In this document: positions 45,854 through 53,714 of the stretch, one piece after another
How positions within the stretch are numbered: the stretch's first letter is position 1
Layout of the letters: every line of letters begins with the position of its first letter
Assembly (NCBI RefSeq): GCF_015752045.1
Contig: NZ_JADOUS010000001.1
Coordinates: 124,001-188,000, forward strand
Direction: 5' to 3'
Length of the DNA stretch: 64,000 nucleotides
Source of the DNA: Arthrobacter_D sp015752045
Lineage (GTDB): Bacteria > Actinomycetota > Actinomycetes > Actinomycetales > Micrococcaceae
Position numbers and translations under genes: made by a program
Notes under the pieces: model-generated
Database searches by the model: none
What the model saw: only the letters and a program-made list of their open reading frames with translations
What the model was told of the DNA's origin: nothing

Positions 45854-47421
45854 GCGGTCCGTGGGGCTCCTGGTTCCGGGGCGGGCAAGGCGGATTCGTG
45901 CGACGCGGGTTCGCGCTGGACGTCCCTGCGGAACAGGTCCTCCTCGGTCTCGCCACGGACGATCAGCCGGGCCCGGCCATCGGCCACTGCCACGACGGGC
46001 GGACGCGTCAGGTAGTTGTAGTTGCTCGAGAGCACCCAGCAGTAGGCTCCGGTGCCCGGGACGGCGAGGAGGTCACCGGCTCCGGTGTCCTCGGGGAGGT
46101 AGACGTCCCGCACCACGATGTCACCGCTCTCGCAGTGTTTTCCAACCACGCGGGAGAGCACCGGGTCCGCCTCGGGCGTCCGGGACGCCAGGACGGCCGA
46201 ATAATCCGCGCCGTAGAGCACCGGACGGGCATTGTCGCTCATGCCGCCGTCCACCGACACATAACGCCGCGGGTGCGTAACGGAGGCCTCGGCCGGTTCC
46301 CCGGAGCCGTCGGCCGCGGCATCCACGCGCACGGTCTTCGTGGTGCCGGTGGTGTACAGCGTGAAGGTCGTGGGACCCACGATGGCGCGGCCGGGTTCGA
46401 TCGAGATGCGCGGGACCTGCAGTCGCAGCTCCCGGCACGTCGAGCCGACGACGGACGCCATGGCACGGGCGATCTCGGCCGCCGGTCGCGGTTCGTCCTC
46501 CTCGGTGTAGGCGATGCCGTAGCCGCCGCCGAGGTCGAGTTCGGCGAGTTCGACGCCGTGCCTGTCCCGGACCTCCGCGAGGAAGCCGAGCAGCCGCTGG
46601 GCCGCCAGTTCGAAGCCCTCGGGCTCGAAGATCTGCGACCCGATATGGCAGTGCACGCCGAGGAGGTTGATGCCCGGGTGGGCGAGCGCGTCCGCGACGG
46701 CGCGCGCCGCGGGTGAGGAGGCGCCGTCGTCCTGTCCCCCGCGTCCTCCGCCCGCCGGGCCGGAGCCCTGGTCTGCGGCCAGCGACAGGCCGAACTTCTG
46801 GTCCTCGTGCGCCGTGGCGATGAATTCGTGGGTGTGCGCGTGCACGCCCGGCGTCAGGCGGATCATGACATTGGCGCGGCGGCCGCGCTGTACGGCCAGG
46901 TCGCCCACCAGGGAGACCTCCTGCAGGCTGTCGACGACGATCCGGCCGAGGTCGGCGTCGATGGCGCGCGTGATCTCCGCGGCCGACTTGTTGTTCCCGT
47001 GCAGCCCGAGGCGGTGGCCCGGCATCCCGGCGCGGAGGGCGACGGCGAGCTCGCCGCCCGAGCAGGTGTCGAGGCCCAGCCCCTCCTCGCGCACCCAGTG
47101 GGCAACTTCCGTGCACAGGAAGGATTTGCCCGCATAGAACACGTCCACTCCCCCGCACAGGTCGCGGAAGGCGTCGTCGAAGGCGTCGCGGAACGTGGCG
47201 GCGCGGGAGCGGAAGTCGCGCTCGGACATGACGAACAGCGGGGTGCCGTATTCCGCGGCGAGATCGGCCACGGAGATGCCGTCGACGCGCAGGACGCCGT
47301 CGTCGCCGCGCTCCACGTCCTCGGCCCACAGCTTCGCGTCCAGCCGGGCCTGGTCCTGCGGGACGGAGAGCCAGTGGGGCGCGAGCGGGGACGCTTCGTC
47401 CGGCACGGTCATGCCCACCAT
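45850..47421 (-). CDS. lysA: Diaminopimelate decarboxylase
   Basis: Last step of lysine synthesis, PLP-dependent; 523 residues, about 100 above the usual length. PLP-lysine in VFYAGKSFLC, glycine loop LDLGGGYGIAY, and the partner-subunit Cys region GKHCESGDIV are intact. The extra length comes from a 45-residue N-terminus, a Gly/Asp-rich loop insert (GSGPAGGGRGGQDDGASS) near residue 240, and a tail. The ATG at 47421 shares a base with the argS stop; a second ATG at 47412 is possible. Confidence 0.93.
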   Translation of the reverse strand: MVGMTVPDEASPLAPHWLSVPQDQARLDAKLWAEDVERGDDGVLRVDGISVADLAAEYGTPLFVMSERDFRSRAATFRDAFDDAFRDLCGGVDVFYAGKSFLCTEVAHWVREEGLGLDTCSGGELAVALRAGMPGHRLGLHGNNKSAAEITRAIDADLGRIVVDSLQEVSLVGDLAVQRGRRANVMIRLTPGVHAHTHEFIATAHEDQKFGLSLAADQGSGPAGGGRGGQDDGASSPAARAVADALAHPGINLLGVHCHIGSQIFEPEGFELAAQRLLGFLAEVRDRHGVELAELDLGGGYGIAYTEEDEPRPAAEIARAMASVVGSTCRELRLQVPRISIEPGRAIVGPTTFTLYTTGTTKTVRVDAAADGSGEPAEASVTHPRRYVSVDGGMSDNARPVLYGADYSAVLASRTPEADPVLSRVVGKHCESGDIVVRDVYLPEDTGAGDLLAVPGTGAYCWVLSSNYNYLTRPPVVAVADGRARLIVRGETEEDLFRRDVQREPASHESALPAPEPGAPRTA

Positions 47422-49061
47422 CACATCCGCTCCGGCGCGGAGACGCCGAGGAGGTCGAGGCCGTTGGCCAGGACCTGCTGCGTGGCGTTGTTCAGCCACA
47501 GGCGGGAGCGGTGCACGTCCTCGACGGGCGCGTCGCCGAGCGGGGCGACGCGGCAGGCGTCGTACCAGCGGTGGTAGGTCCCGGCGATCACCTCGAGGTG
47601 GCGGGCCACGCGGTGCGGCTCGCGGAAGGTCGCGGCCTGCGCCACGACGCCGGGGAACTGGCCGAGGGCGGCCAGCAGCTCGCCCTCCGTGGGGTGGTTC
47701 AGCGACGCGGCGTCGAACGAGCTGGTGTCCACTCCCGCCGAGACGGCGTTGCGGGCGACGGCGTGGGTCCGGGCGTGCGCGTACTGCACGTAGAACACGG
47801 GGTTCTCGTTGGTGTTCTTCTTCAGCAGCTCCGGGTCGATGGACATGGCCGAATCGGCCGGCGAGCGCCCCAGGGAGTACCGCAGCGCGTCCGTGCCCAG
47901 CCACTCGAGCAGATCACGCAGCTCGATGATGTTGCCGGCGCGCTTGGAGAGCCTGGCTCCGTTGACGGACACCATCTGACCGATCAGGACCTGGATGTTC
48001 TGTTCCATGTCGTCGCCCGCACAGGCGGCGATGGCCTTCAGGCGGCCGATATAGCCGTGGTGGTCCGCCCCGAGGAGGTAGATCTTCTCCGGGAAGCCGC
48101 GGTCCTTCTTGGAGAGGTAGTAAGCGGCGTCGGACGCGAAATAGGTGGGTTCACCGTTCGCCCTGATGAGGACACGGTCCTTGTCGTCGCCGAAGTCGGT
48201 CGTCCGGAGCCAGACAGCGCCGTCCTCGTCGAAGACGTGCCCCTGCTCCCGCAGGCGGTCGACCGCCTGCTCCACGGCACCGCCGTCGTGCAGCGCCGAC
48301 TCGGAGAAGAACACGTCGAAGTGGACGCCGAAGTCCGTCAGCGTCTCCTTGATATCCGCCATCTGCGCCTCGTAGGCAAGCGCCCTGACGATCGGGAGGG
48401 AGGTGTCGTCGGCAAGGTCCGCCACCTCGGGGCGGGCGGCGAGCACCGTTCGACCGAGCTCGGCGATGTACTCGCCGGGGTAGCCGCCCTCGGGCGTCGG
48501 GCGGCCCTTGATGGTCGCGAGGACCGAGGCCGCGAAGTTGTTCATCTGCGTGCCGGCGTCGTTGATGTAGTACTCGGTCGTGACCTCCGCGCCGCTCGCC
48601 CGGAGGACGCGGGCGATGGAGTCGCCGAGGGCGGCCCAGCGGGTGTGGGCCAGGTGCAACGGACCCGTCGGATTCGCGGACACGAACTCCATGTTGACGG
48701 TGTGTCCCGCGAGCGCCTCGTTGGTGCCGTACGCAGGGCCCGCCTCGACGATCGTGCGGGCGAGCTCACCGGCCGCTCCGGCGTCGAGCGTGATGTTGAG
48801 GAAGCCCGGGCCGGCGATGTCCACGCTCTTCACGCCCTCGATGCCGGCGAGGCGTTCGCTGAGGATCTGGGCGAAGTCGCGCGGATTCATCCCCGCCTTC
48901 TTGCCGAGCTGCAGGGCGATGTTCGTGGCCCAGTCGCCGTGCTCACGGTTCTTCGGTCGCTCGACCCGCACCTCCGAGGGGAGCTCGATCGTGAAGTCAC
49001 CGGCCTCGACGGCGGCCTTCAGGCATGCGGAAATAGCGGCAGAGAGTTCTTCGGGAGTCAC
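47421..49061 (-). CDS. argS: Arginyl-tRNA synthetase
   Basis: Class I synthetase of 546 residues. The HIGH-type motif reads PTGPLHLAHTR, the KMSKS equivalent is GARLSKRAGN (no KMSKS Lys, as in many ArgRS). The N-terminal Add-1 domain precedes and the C-terminal anticodon-binding helices carry NATQQVLANGLDLLGV. First gene of the run with lysA, hom, thrC and thrB, an arrangement conserved across actinobacteria. Confidence 0.95.
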   Translation of the reverse strand: MTPEELSAAISACLKAAVEAGDFTIELPSEVRVERPKNREHGDWATNIALQLGKKAGMNPRDFAQILSERLAGIEGVKSVDIAGPGFLNITLDAGAAGELARTIVEAGPAYGTNEALAGHTVNMEFVSANPTGPLHLAHTRWAALGDSIARVLRASGAEVTTEYYINDAGTQMNNFAASVLATIKGRPTPEGGYPGEYIAELGRTVLAARPEVADLADDTSLPIVRALAYEAQMADIKETLTDFGVHFDVFFSESALHDGGAVEQAVDRLREQGHVFDEDGAVWLRTTDFGDDKDRVLIRANGEPTYFASDAAYYLSKKDRGFPEKIYLLGADHHGYIGRLKAIAACAGDDMEQNIQVLIGQMVSVNGARLSKRAGNIIELRDLLEWLGTDALRYSLGRSPADSAMSIDPELLKKNTNENPVFYVQYAHARTHAVARNAVSAGVDTSSFDAASLNHPTEGELLAALGQFPGVVAQAATFREPHRVARHLEVIAGTYHRWYDACRVAPLGDAPVEDVHRSRLWLNNATQQVLANGLDLLGVSAPERM

Positions 49062-49120
49062 CCGTCCAGCATAGCGGCGCGGCCCCGACCGCTCGGATTT
49101 TCGTGACGCGGGTCAAGTGT

Positions 49121-49164
49121 CCGCGGAACCCTGCGCGGAAACCGTCCGCAGCGGCCGCGGAAAC
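49121..49164. repeat. Short GCGGAA repeats upstream of the flavin operon
   Basis: Three copies of a 9-10 bp element resembling CCGCGGAAAC occur at about 49121, 49132 and 49155, in the 216-bp gap before the FMN-binding lipoprotein. A TGAC-GCGG-GTCA palindrome lies just before at 49104-49115. Possible regulator sites; unproven. Confidence 0.35.
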
Positions 49165-49277
49165 GAATGGACCTGTAGAGCGTTGGGCTGACCACAGATG
49201 TTAGTTTCAGGTTCAATGATCTCGACGGTTCGGATGTCCGCCCCGTCTCGTCGCGGCACCCCGACAGGAGCACCCCA

Positions 49278-49799
49278 GTGACCGGAACAGACCCAATCCG
49301 AAGCACCGCACGCGCGGCAGCCGACACACCCGGCTTTCCCCGCCACAAGAGGGTCCTCACGGCACTCGCTGCCGTGTCGATCCTCGGTGCCGCAGGCTGT
49401 GCCGGCGCCGATGCCGAGGAACCCGCCTCGCCGCCGGCATCCGAGCAGCCGGCGGCCGGCACCTCGGCCGAGGCGCCCGCGGCCGGCGGATCCGTCGGCG
49501 AGGCCTACAAGGACGGCACCTACACCGGGACGGGCAGCTACCAGTCCCCGGCCGGGCAGGAGGAGGTGGGCGTGACGCTCACCCTCGAGGCCGACGTCGT
49601 CACCGCCGTCGAGGTGGAGCCGATGCCCGACAACCCCACCACCACCGAGTACCAGGGCCGCTTCGCGGGCGGGATCTCGGATGCGGTCGTCGGGAAGAAG
49701 CTGGACGAACTCTCCGTGGACAAGGTGGCCGGCTCGTCCCTGACGAGCGGCGGGTTCAACGACGCCCTGGGCAAGATCAAGAGCGAAGCGCAGCTCTAG
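49278..49799 (+). CDS. FMN-binding domain lipoprotein
   Basis: Surface electron carrier of 173 residues, GTG start with CAGGAG upstream. A signal with lipobox LGAAGC (Cys about 41) is followed by a Pro/Ala linker (42-75) and an FMN-binding domain (about 76-173) opening YKDGTYTGTGSYQSPAGQEEVGVTLTLE. At the covalent flavin position, where relatives have SGAT, the sequence is AGSSLTS, so Ser replaces the usual Thr acceptor. The next gene encodes ApbE, which attaches FMN to such sites, and the third gene supplies electrons. Confidence 0.86.
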   Translation: MTGTDPIRSTARAAADTPGFPRHKRVLTALAAVSILGAAGCAGADAEEPASPPASEQPAAGTSAEAPAAGGSVGEAYKDGTYTGTGSYQSPAGQEEVGVTLTLEADVVTAVEVEPMPDNPTTTEYQGRFAGGISDAVVGKKLDELSVDKVAGSSLTSGGFNDALGKIKSEAQL

Positions 49800-49809
49800 G
49801 CGGGCCGGC

Positions 49810-50670
49810 GTGGCGGACTCCTTCAGCTTCGAGGCGATCGGCGTCGGCTGGCGCGTGGATACCGGCGCGCCGGTGGAGCCCCACCAGCGGGCACGGCTGC
49901 TGCACCTCGCCGAGGAGTACGACGCGACCTACTCGCGGTTCCGGGCCGACTCGGGGGTGACGGCGCTCGCCGCTGCCGGCGGCTCGCTGCCCCTCCCGCC
50001 CCACGGCGCGGAGCTCGGGCGCCTGCTGCGCTCGCTGTACGAGGTCACGGGCGGTGGCGTCTCACCGCTCGTCGGTGATCCGCTCGCTGCGCTGGGCTAC
50101 GACGCCGGCTACTCCCTGATTCCCGCGAGGGCGCCTGCCCCGGCCCGGGCCTGGGACGACATCCTGACCTGGACGGACGACGGCGTGACGCTGCGCGAAC
50201 CGGCGATCCTGGACATCGGCGCCGCCGGCAAGGGTCAGCTCGTGGACCTCATGCTGGAGTATCTGCTCACGGAGGGTCACCGGGACGTGATCGTCGATGG
50301 CAGCGGGGACATGCGCCGGGCCGCCGAGGGCACCATCACCGTCGCCCTCGAGCACCCCTACGACCCGTCCTCGGCGATCGGGGCCGTGCGCCTGGCCACC
50401 GGTGCATTGTGCGCGTCCGCCTCGAACCGCCGAGCGTGGGGCGACGGCCTGCACCACGTCCTCGACGCGCGGACCGGCCGGAGCGTGGACACCGTCGTCG
50501 CGACCTGGGCCCTCGCAGCGGACGCCATGACCGCCGACGGCCTGTGCACCGCCCTGTTCCTCACCGATCCCGCGGACCTCGCGGGGACCTTCGAGTTCGA
50601 CTACGTCCTGATGTACTCGGATGGACGCGCCCGCTATTCCGCACCCCTCGCAGGAGCCCTGTTCTCATGA
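49810..50670 (+). CDS. FAD:protein FMN transferase (ApbE)
   Basis: Transfers FMN from FAD to a Thr/Ser of partner proteins; 286 residues, without a lipobox, so apparently cytoplasmic or non-classically exported. Family landmarks are EYDATYSRFRADSGV near the N-terminus, DIGAAGKGQLVDLM (usual DLGGIAKG), VDGSGDMR (usual LGGDI) and the C-terminal metal region ADAMTADGLCTALFL. It begins 10 bp after the lipoprotein gene with a GTG start and its stop overlaps the next ATG. Absence of a clear signal peptide is odd if its target is outside. Confidence 0.87.
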   Translation: MADSFSFEAIGVGWRVDTGAPVEPHQRARLLHLAEEYDATYSRFRADSGVTALAAAGGSLPLPPHGAELGRLLRSLYEVTGGGVSPLVGDPLAALGYDAGYSLIPARAPAPARAWDDILTWTDDGVTLREPAILDIGAAGKGQLVDLMLEYLLTEGHRDVIVDGSGDMRRAAEGTITVALEHPYDPSSAIGAVRLATGALCASASNRRAWGDGLHHVLDARTGRSVDTVVATWALAADAMTADGLCTALFLTDPADLAGTFEFDYVLMYSDGRARYSAPLAGALFS

Positions 50671-52178
50671 CCGCAGCACTCGACGGCCTCCTGGGCCGCA
50701 TGACCATGTACCGGCTGACGCTGACCCTGCTGCTGATCCTGACGGTCGAAGCGCTGATCCTCTCCGTGGCCGGCCTCCTCGCCTTCACCCCCGCCGAGAT
50801 CGGCGGAACCCTGGTGGCCGCCGTGGGCGGCACGATCATCGGCACCCGGCTCATGGCGCTGATCCTCCGGTTGCGGCCCCACAGCGAGTCCTCCCTCATC
50901 ACAGGGCTGATCCTGTTCCTGATCATGTTCCCGTCGGGCACGGGGGCCGGGCTCGGGGGCATCCTCGCGGCGGGGGTAGCCGCCGGCGCCTCGAAGTTCC
51001 TCCTGGCCGTCCGGGGACGCCATGTGTTCAATCCTGCGGCGACGGGCGCGGTGGTCGCCTCCCTGCTCGGGGTGGGGGTTGCCGGGTGGTGGGTCGCGAA
51101 CGCCTACATGCTCCCCGTCGTCGTCGTCGGCGGTGCTCTCCTGCTCTACCGGACGCGGAAGCTGTCCATGGCGGCCGTGTTCCTCGTGGTCGCCGTCGGC
51201 ATCCTGCTCTACGGCCTGGTGCAGAACGGGATGATGCCCGGAGCGGGCCTCCAGCTGATCCTCACCTCGTATCCCGTCCTGTTCCTGCTCGGCTTCATGA
51301 TGACCGAACCGCTGACCCTGCCGCCGCTGCGGTGGCAGCAGTGGCTCGTCGCCGCCGTCGTGGGCGTGGTGGTCGCCCTCCAGCCGTCCATCGGTCCGGT
51401 CTTCCTCGGTCCGGAATTCGCCCTCGTCCTCGGCAACGCGGTCGCCTTCGCCCTGGGGCAGCGCCGGGGTGTCAGGCTCTCCTTCGCGGGGAGGCGGCAG
51501 CTGACCCCGACCAGCACGGAGCTCGTCTTCGACACGGAGCGGCCAGTCCGGTTCCGCGCGGGCCAGTACATGGAGCTGGACCTGCCGCACCGCGGGGCGG
51601 ACGGCCGCGGCAGCCGCCGGGTCTTCAGCATCACCTCCCCGCCCCAGCGCCGTACCGCCGTGACCTTCGGTCTGCGCACGGCGGAGCCGGGCAGTTCCTT
51701 CAAGAACGCCCTCCTCGACCTCCCGGACAACGCACGCATCACGGGAACGCTCGTCGGGGGCGATTTCCACCTCCCCCGCGATCCGGCCGTCCCGCTGCTG
51801 CTGGTCGCCGGCGGCATCGGCGTGACGCCGTTCATCAGCCAGCTCCGCGACCTCGCAGAGCGCGGCGAGCGGCGCGACGTCGTCCTCGTCTATGCGGTCC
51901 GCAGCGAGCAGGAGATCGCCTTCCGCGACGAGCTCACGGGCCTCGCGACGCGCGTCGTGCTGTTCATGCCGACCTCCGGCGATGCCCCGGCTCTTCCCGG
52001 TGGGTGGATCCTCGCGGGGGCCGAGCCGACGGCGGATTCCCTCCTCGCCGTGGTGCCGGACCTTCCGCGGCGGAAGGTCTTCATCTCGGGGTCCCCCTCG
52101 TTCATCGGCCGCCTGCGTGCAGAGGTGCGCACGGCGGGCGTCTCGCGCGTGAGGACGGACGCCTTCCTTGGGTATTGA
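50667..52178 (+). CDS. NqrB/RnfD-like membrane domain fused to ferredoxin-NAD(P) reductase module
   Basis: 503 residues. Residues 1-265 carry about eight membrane helices with NqrB/RnfD features: RHVFNPAATGAVVAS after TM4 and GFMMTEPLTLPP near the end. The SGAT flavinylation motif of NqrB is not seen. Residues about 275-503 are an FAD/NAD(P) module: RFRAGQYMELDLPH and RRVFSITSP bind FAD, LLVAGGIGVTPFISQL and VYAVRSEQEIAF bind NAD(P)H, and the C-terminal FISGSPSFIGRL closes it. It likely takes electrons from NAD(P)H inside and passes them through the membrane to the FMN lipoprotein. It overlaps apbE by 4 bp. Confidence 0.85.
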   Translation: MTAALDGLLGRMTMYRLTLTLLLILTVEALILSVAGLLAFTPAEIGGTLVAAVGGTIIGTRLMALILRLRPHSESSLITGLILFLIMFPSGTGAGLGGILAAGVAAGASKFLLAVRGRHVFNPAATGAVVASLLGVGVAGWWVANAYMLPVVVVGGALLLYRTRKLSMAAVFLVVAVGILLYGLVQNGMMPGAGLQLILTSYPVLFLLGFMMTEPLTLPPLRWQQWLVAAVVGVVVALQPSIGPVFLGPEFALVLGNAVAFALGQRRGVRLSFAGRRQLTPTSTELVFDTERPVRFRAGQYMELDLPHRGADGRGSRRVFSITSPPQRRTAVTFGLRTAEPGSSFKNALLDLPDNARITGTLVGGDFHLPRDPAVPLLLVAGGIGVTPFISQLRDLAERGERRDVVLVYAVRSEQEIAFRDELTGLATRVVLFMPTSGDAPALPGGWILAGAEPTADSLLAVVPDLPRRKVFISGSPSFIGRLRAEVRTAGVSRVRTDAFLGY

Positions 52179-52184
52179 ACCGGT

Positions 52185-52210
52185 GGCCCCCGACCGATCT
52201 GTCCGGGGCC
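52185..52210 (+). terminator. Terminator of the flavin redox operon
   Basis: A 10-bp stem (52185-52194 with 52201-52210, one mismatch) and 6-nt loop begin 6 bp past the reductase stop, followed by TGTTCCG. Strong stem but weak T-run. Confidence 0.6.
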
Positions 52211-52279
52211 TGTTCCGTGCTCGCGATGCGGCATACTCTGGGCCGACCACGAAGTGGCCGGTCGGAGAGAGGATGCGCC

Positions 52280-52675
52280 ATGAAGATAGCCCTGACGAGC
52301 CTGTTCGTCGACGACCAGCGGGAGGCGCTCGCCTTCTACACTGACGTGCTCGGTTTCGTGAAGCGCCAGGACATCCCTCTCGGCATGCATTCCTGGCTCA
52401 CGGTGGTGTCCCCCGAATCGCCCGACGGACCCGAGCTGCTCCTGGAACCGTCCAGTCATCCGGCCGTCAAGCCGTACCGGGACGCCCTCGTCCATGACGG
52501 CATCCCCCTGGCCCAGTTCGCGGTCGGGGACGTCGAGGCCGAGTACACCCGGCTGACCGGCAGGGGTGTGGTCTTCACCCAGCCGCCGCTCGACATCGGC
52601 GCAGCCGTGGTGGCGATCTTCGATGACACGTGCGGCAACCTCATCCAGCTCATGGAACCGAAGCCGGACGAGTGA
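52280..52675 (+). CDS. VOC superfamily (glyoxalase/bleomycin resistance-like) protein
   Basis: 131 residues in the paired beta-alpha-beta-beta-beta layout: TSLFVDDQREALAFYTDVLGF opens module one; module two ends VVAIFDDTCGNLIQLMEP. A GAGAGGA ribosome site precedes the ATG. The family covers glyoxalases, dioxygenases and antibiotic-binding proteins; metal ligands are not clear enough to choose. It stands alone between the flavin operon and the pxp cluster. Confidence 0.85.
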   Translation: MKIALTSLFVDDQREALAFYTDVLGFVKRQDIPLGMHSWLTVVSPESPDGPELLLEPSSHPAVKPYRDALVHDGIPLAQFAVGDVEAEYTRLTGRGVVFTQPPLDIGAAVVAIFDDTCGNLIQLMEPKPDE

Positions 52676-52715
52676 CCGCTCCCGGCCCCCGTGCCGGTCT
52701 TCGCCACCTCCGCGC

Positions 52716-52898
52716 ATGAGGGGTCGCGTTGCGGGGGTGGTCCTGCGTGTCCTCGCCGCCTGCACCCTCCCAGGATGTGGATCCGGGTCCGACTCCTGCT
52801 CCGGCTGGGCGGGGCCGTCGACGCCCCCGGTGGTCGACCCCGGCGCACGCGGCCGCGGCAGCGTGCCGTTCGGGAAATCCGGAACCCCAAATTGTTGA
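52716..52898 (+). CDS. Possible small or truncated lipoprotein
   Basis: Open frame of 60 residues starting RGRVAGVVLRVLAACTLPGC after Met: a lipoprotein-like signal with Cys near residue 21, then a short Gly/Ser/Pro tail that ends inside the GntR operator. No clear ribosome site. It may be the stump of a lipoprotein gene cut when the downstream cluster arrived, or chance. Confidence 0.3.
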   Translation: MRGRVAGVVLRVLAACTLPGCGSGSDSCSGWAGPSTPPVVDPGARGRGSVPFGKSGTPNC

Positions 52899-52903
52899 AC
52901 AAT
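52891..52903. promoter_or_regulatory. GntR-type operator in front of pxpA
   Basis: ATTGTTGAACAAT is a perfect palindrome around one central base and fits the FadR/FCD consensus TNGTNNNACNA. It is 56-68 bp upstream of the pxpA start. A plausible promoter has -35 TTGAAC at 52895-52900, inside the operator, and -10 CATCCT 17 bp on, so binding would block polymerase. Confidence 0.75.
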
Positions 52904-52958
52904 CCGATGAACTCGGGCATCCTAGAGGAACCACTCAGGAGAGACGAGGATCACAATA

Positions 52959-53714
52959 GTGCACATCGACCTCAACAGCGACGTCGGCGAATCGTTCGGC
53001 AACTGGACCATGGGGGACGACGCCGCGATCTTCCGCTCCGTCTCCAGCGCCAATGTCGCGTGCGGCTTCCATGCGGGAGAACCGTCCACTATCGCGCAGA
53101 CCTGCCGTGCTGCAGTGGCCGCGGGTGTGACGATCGGCGCGCACGTCGGCTACCGGGACCTGGCCGGGTTCGGCCGCCGCTTCATCGACTGCTCCCCCAC
53201 CGAACTGGCCGACGACGTGCTCTACCAGATCGGCGCCCTCGATGCGATCTCCCGGGCGGCCGGCGGGACGATCAAGTACGTCAAACCCCACGGTGCCCTC
53301 TACAACACCATCGTCGCCCACGAGGTCCAGGCCCAGGCCGTGGTGGATGCCGTCAAAGCGTTCGGCGGCGACCTCCCGTTGCTGCTGCTCCCCGGCTCCG
53401 TGGCCCTGAAGGCCGCGGAGAAGGCAGGCCTCCGCGGGGTGGCCGAAGCCTTCGCGGACCGGGCCTACAACCCGGACGGAACCCTGGTGTCCCGCCGCGA
53501 ACCCGGCGCCGTCCTCCACGACGAGGACGAGGTCTCCGCCAATATGGTCCGCCTCGCCAACGATGGAGTCATCATCGCCCGCGACGGCACGACCATCTGG
53601 ACCACGGCCGAGAGCATCTGCCTCCACGGCGACACCACCGGTGCGGTGTCCATGTCCGCCGCTGTCCGCCGCGACCTCGTGGCCGCGGGTGTCGACATCC
53701 GGAGTTTCGTGTGA
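52959..53714 (+). CDS. pxpA: 5-oxoprolinase subunit PxpA (LamB/YcsF family)
   Basis: Metal-dependent subunit of 251 residues that acts with PxpB and PxpC in ATP-dependent opening of 5-oxoproline to glutamate. Signatures are IDLNSDVGESFGNW at the start, NVACGFHAGEP, GAHVGYRDLAGFGRR and VKPHGALYN (catalytic Lys region). GTG start with GACGAGGA upstream. It overlaps the pxpBC start by 4 bp (GTGA). In B. subtilis the same gene, ycsF, sits with ycsG, ycsI, kipI and kipA, all of which have counterparts here. Confidence 0.92.
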   Translation: MHIDLNSDVGESFGNWTMGDDAAIFRSVSSANVACGFHAGEPSTIAQTCRAAVAAGVTIGAHVGYRDLAGFGRRFIDCSPTELADDVLYQIGALDAISRAAGGTIKYVKPHGALYNTIVAHEVQAQAVVDAVKAFGGDLPLLLLPGSVALKAAEKAGLRGVAEAFADRAYNPDGTLVSRREPGAVLHDEDEVSANMVRLANDGVIIARDGTTIWTTAESICLHGDTTGAVSMSAAVRRDLVAAGVDIRSFV

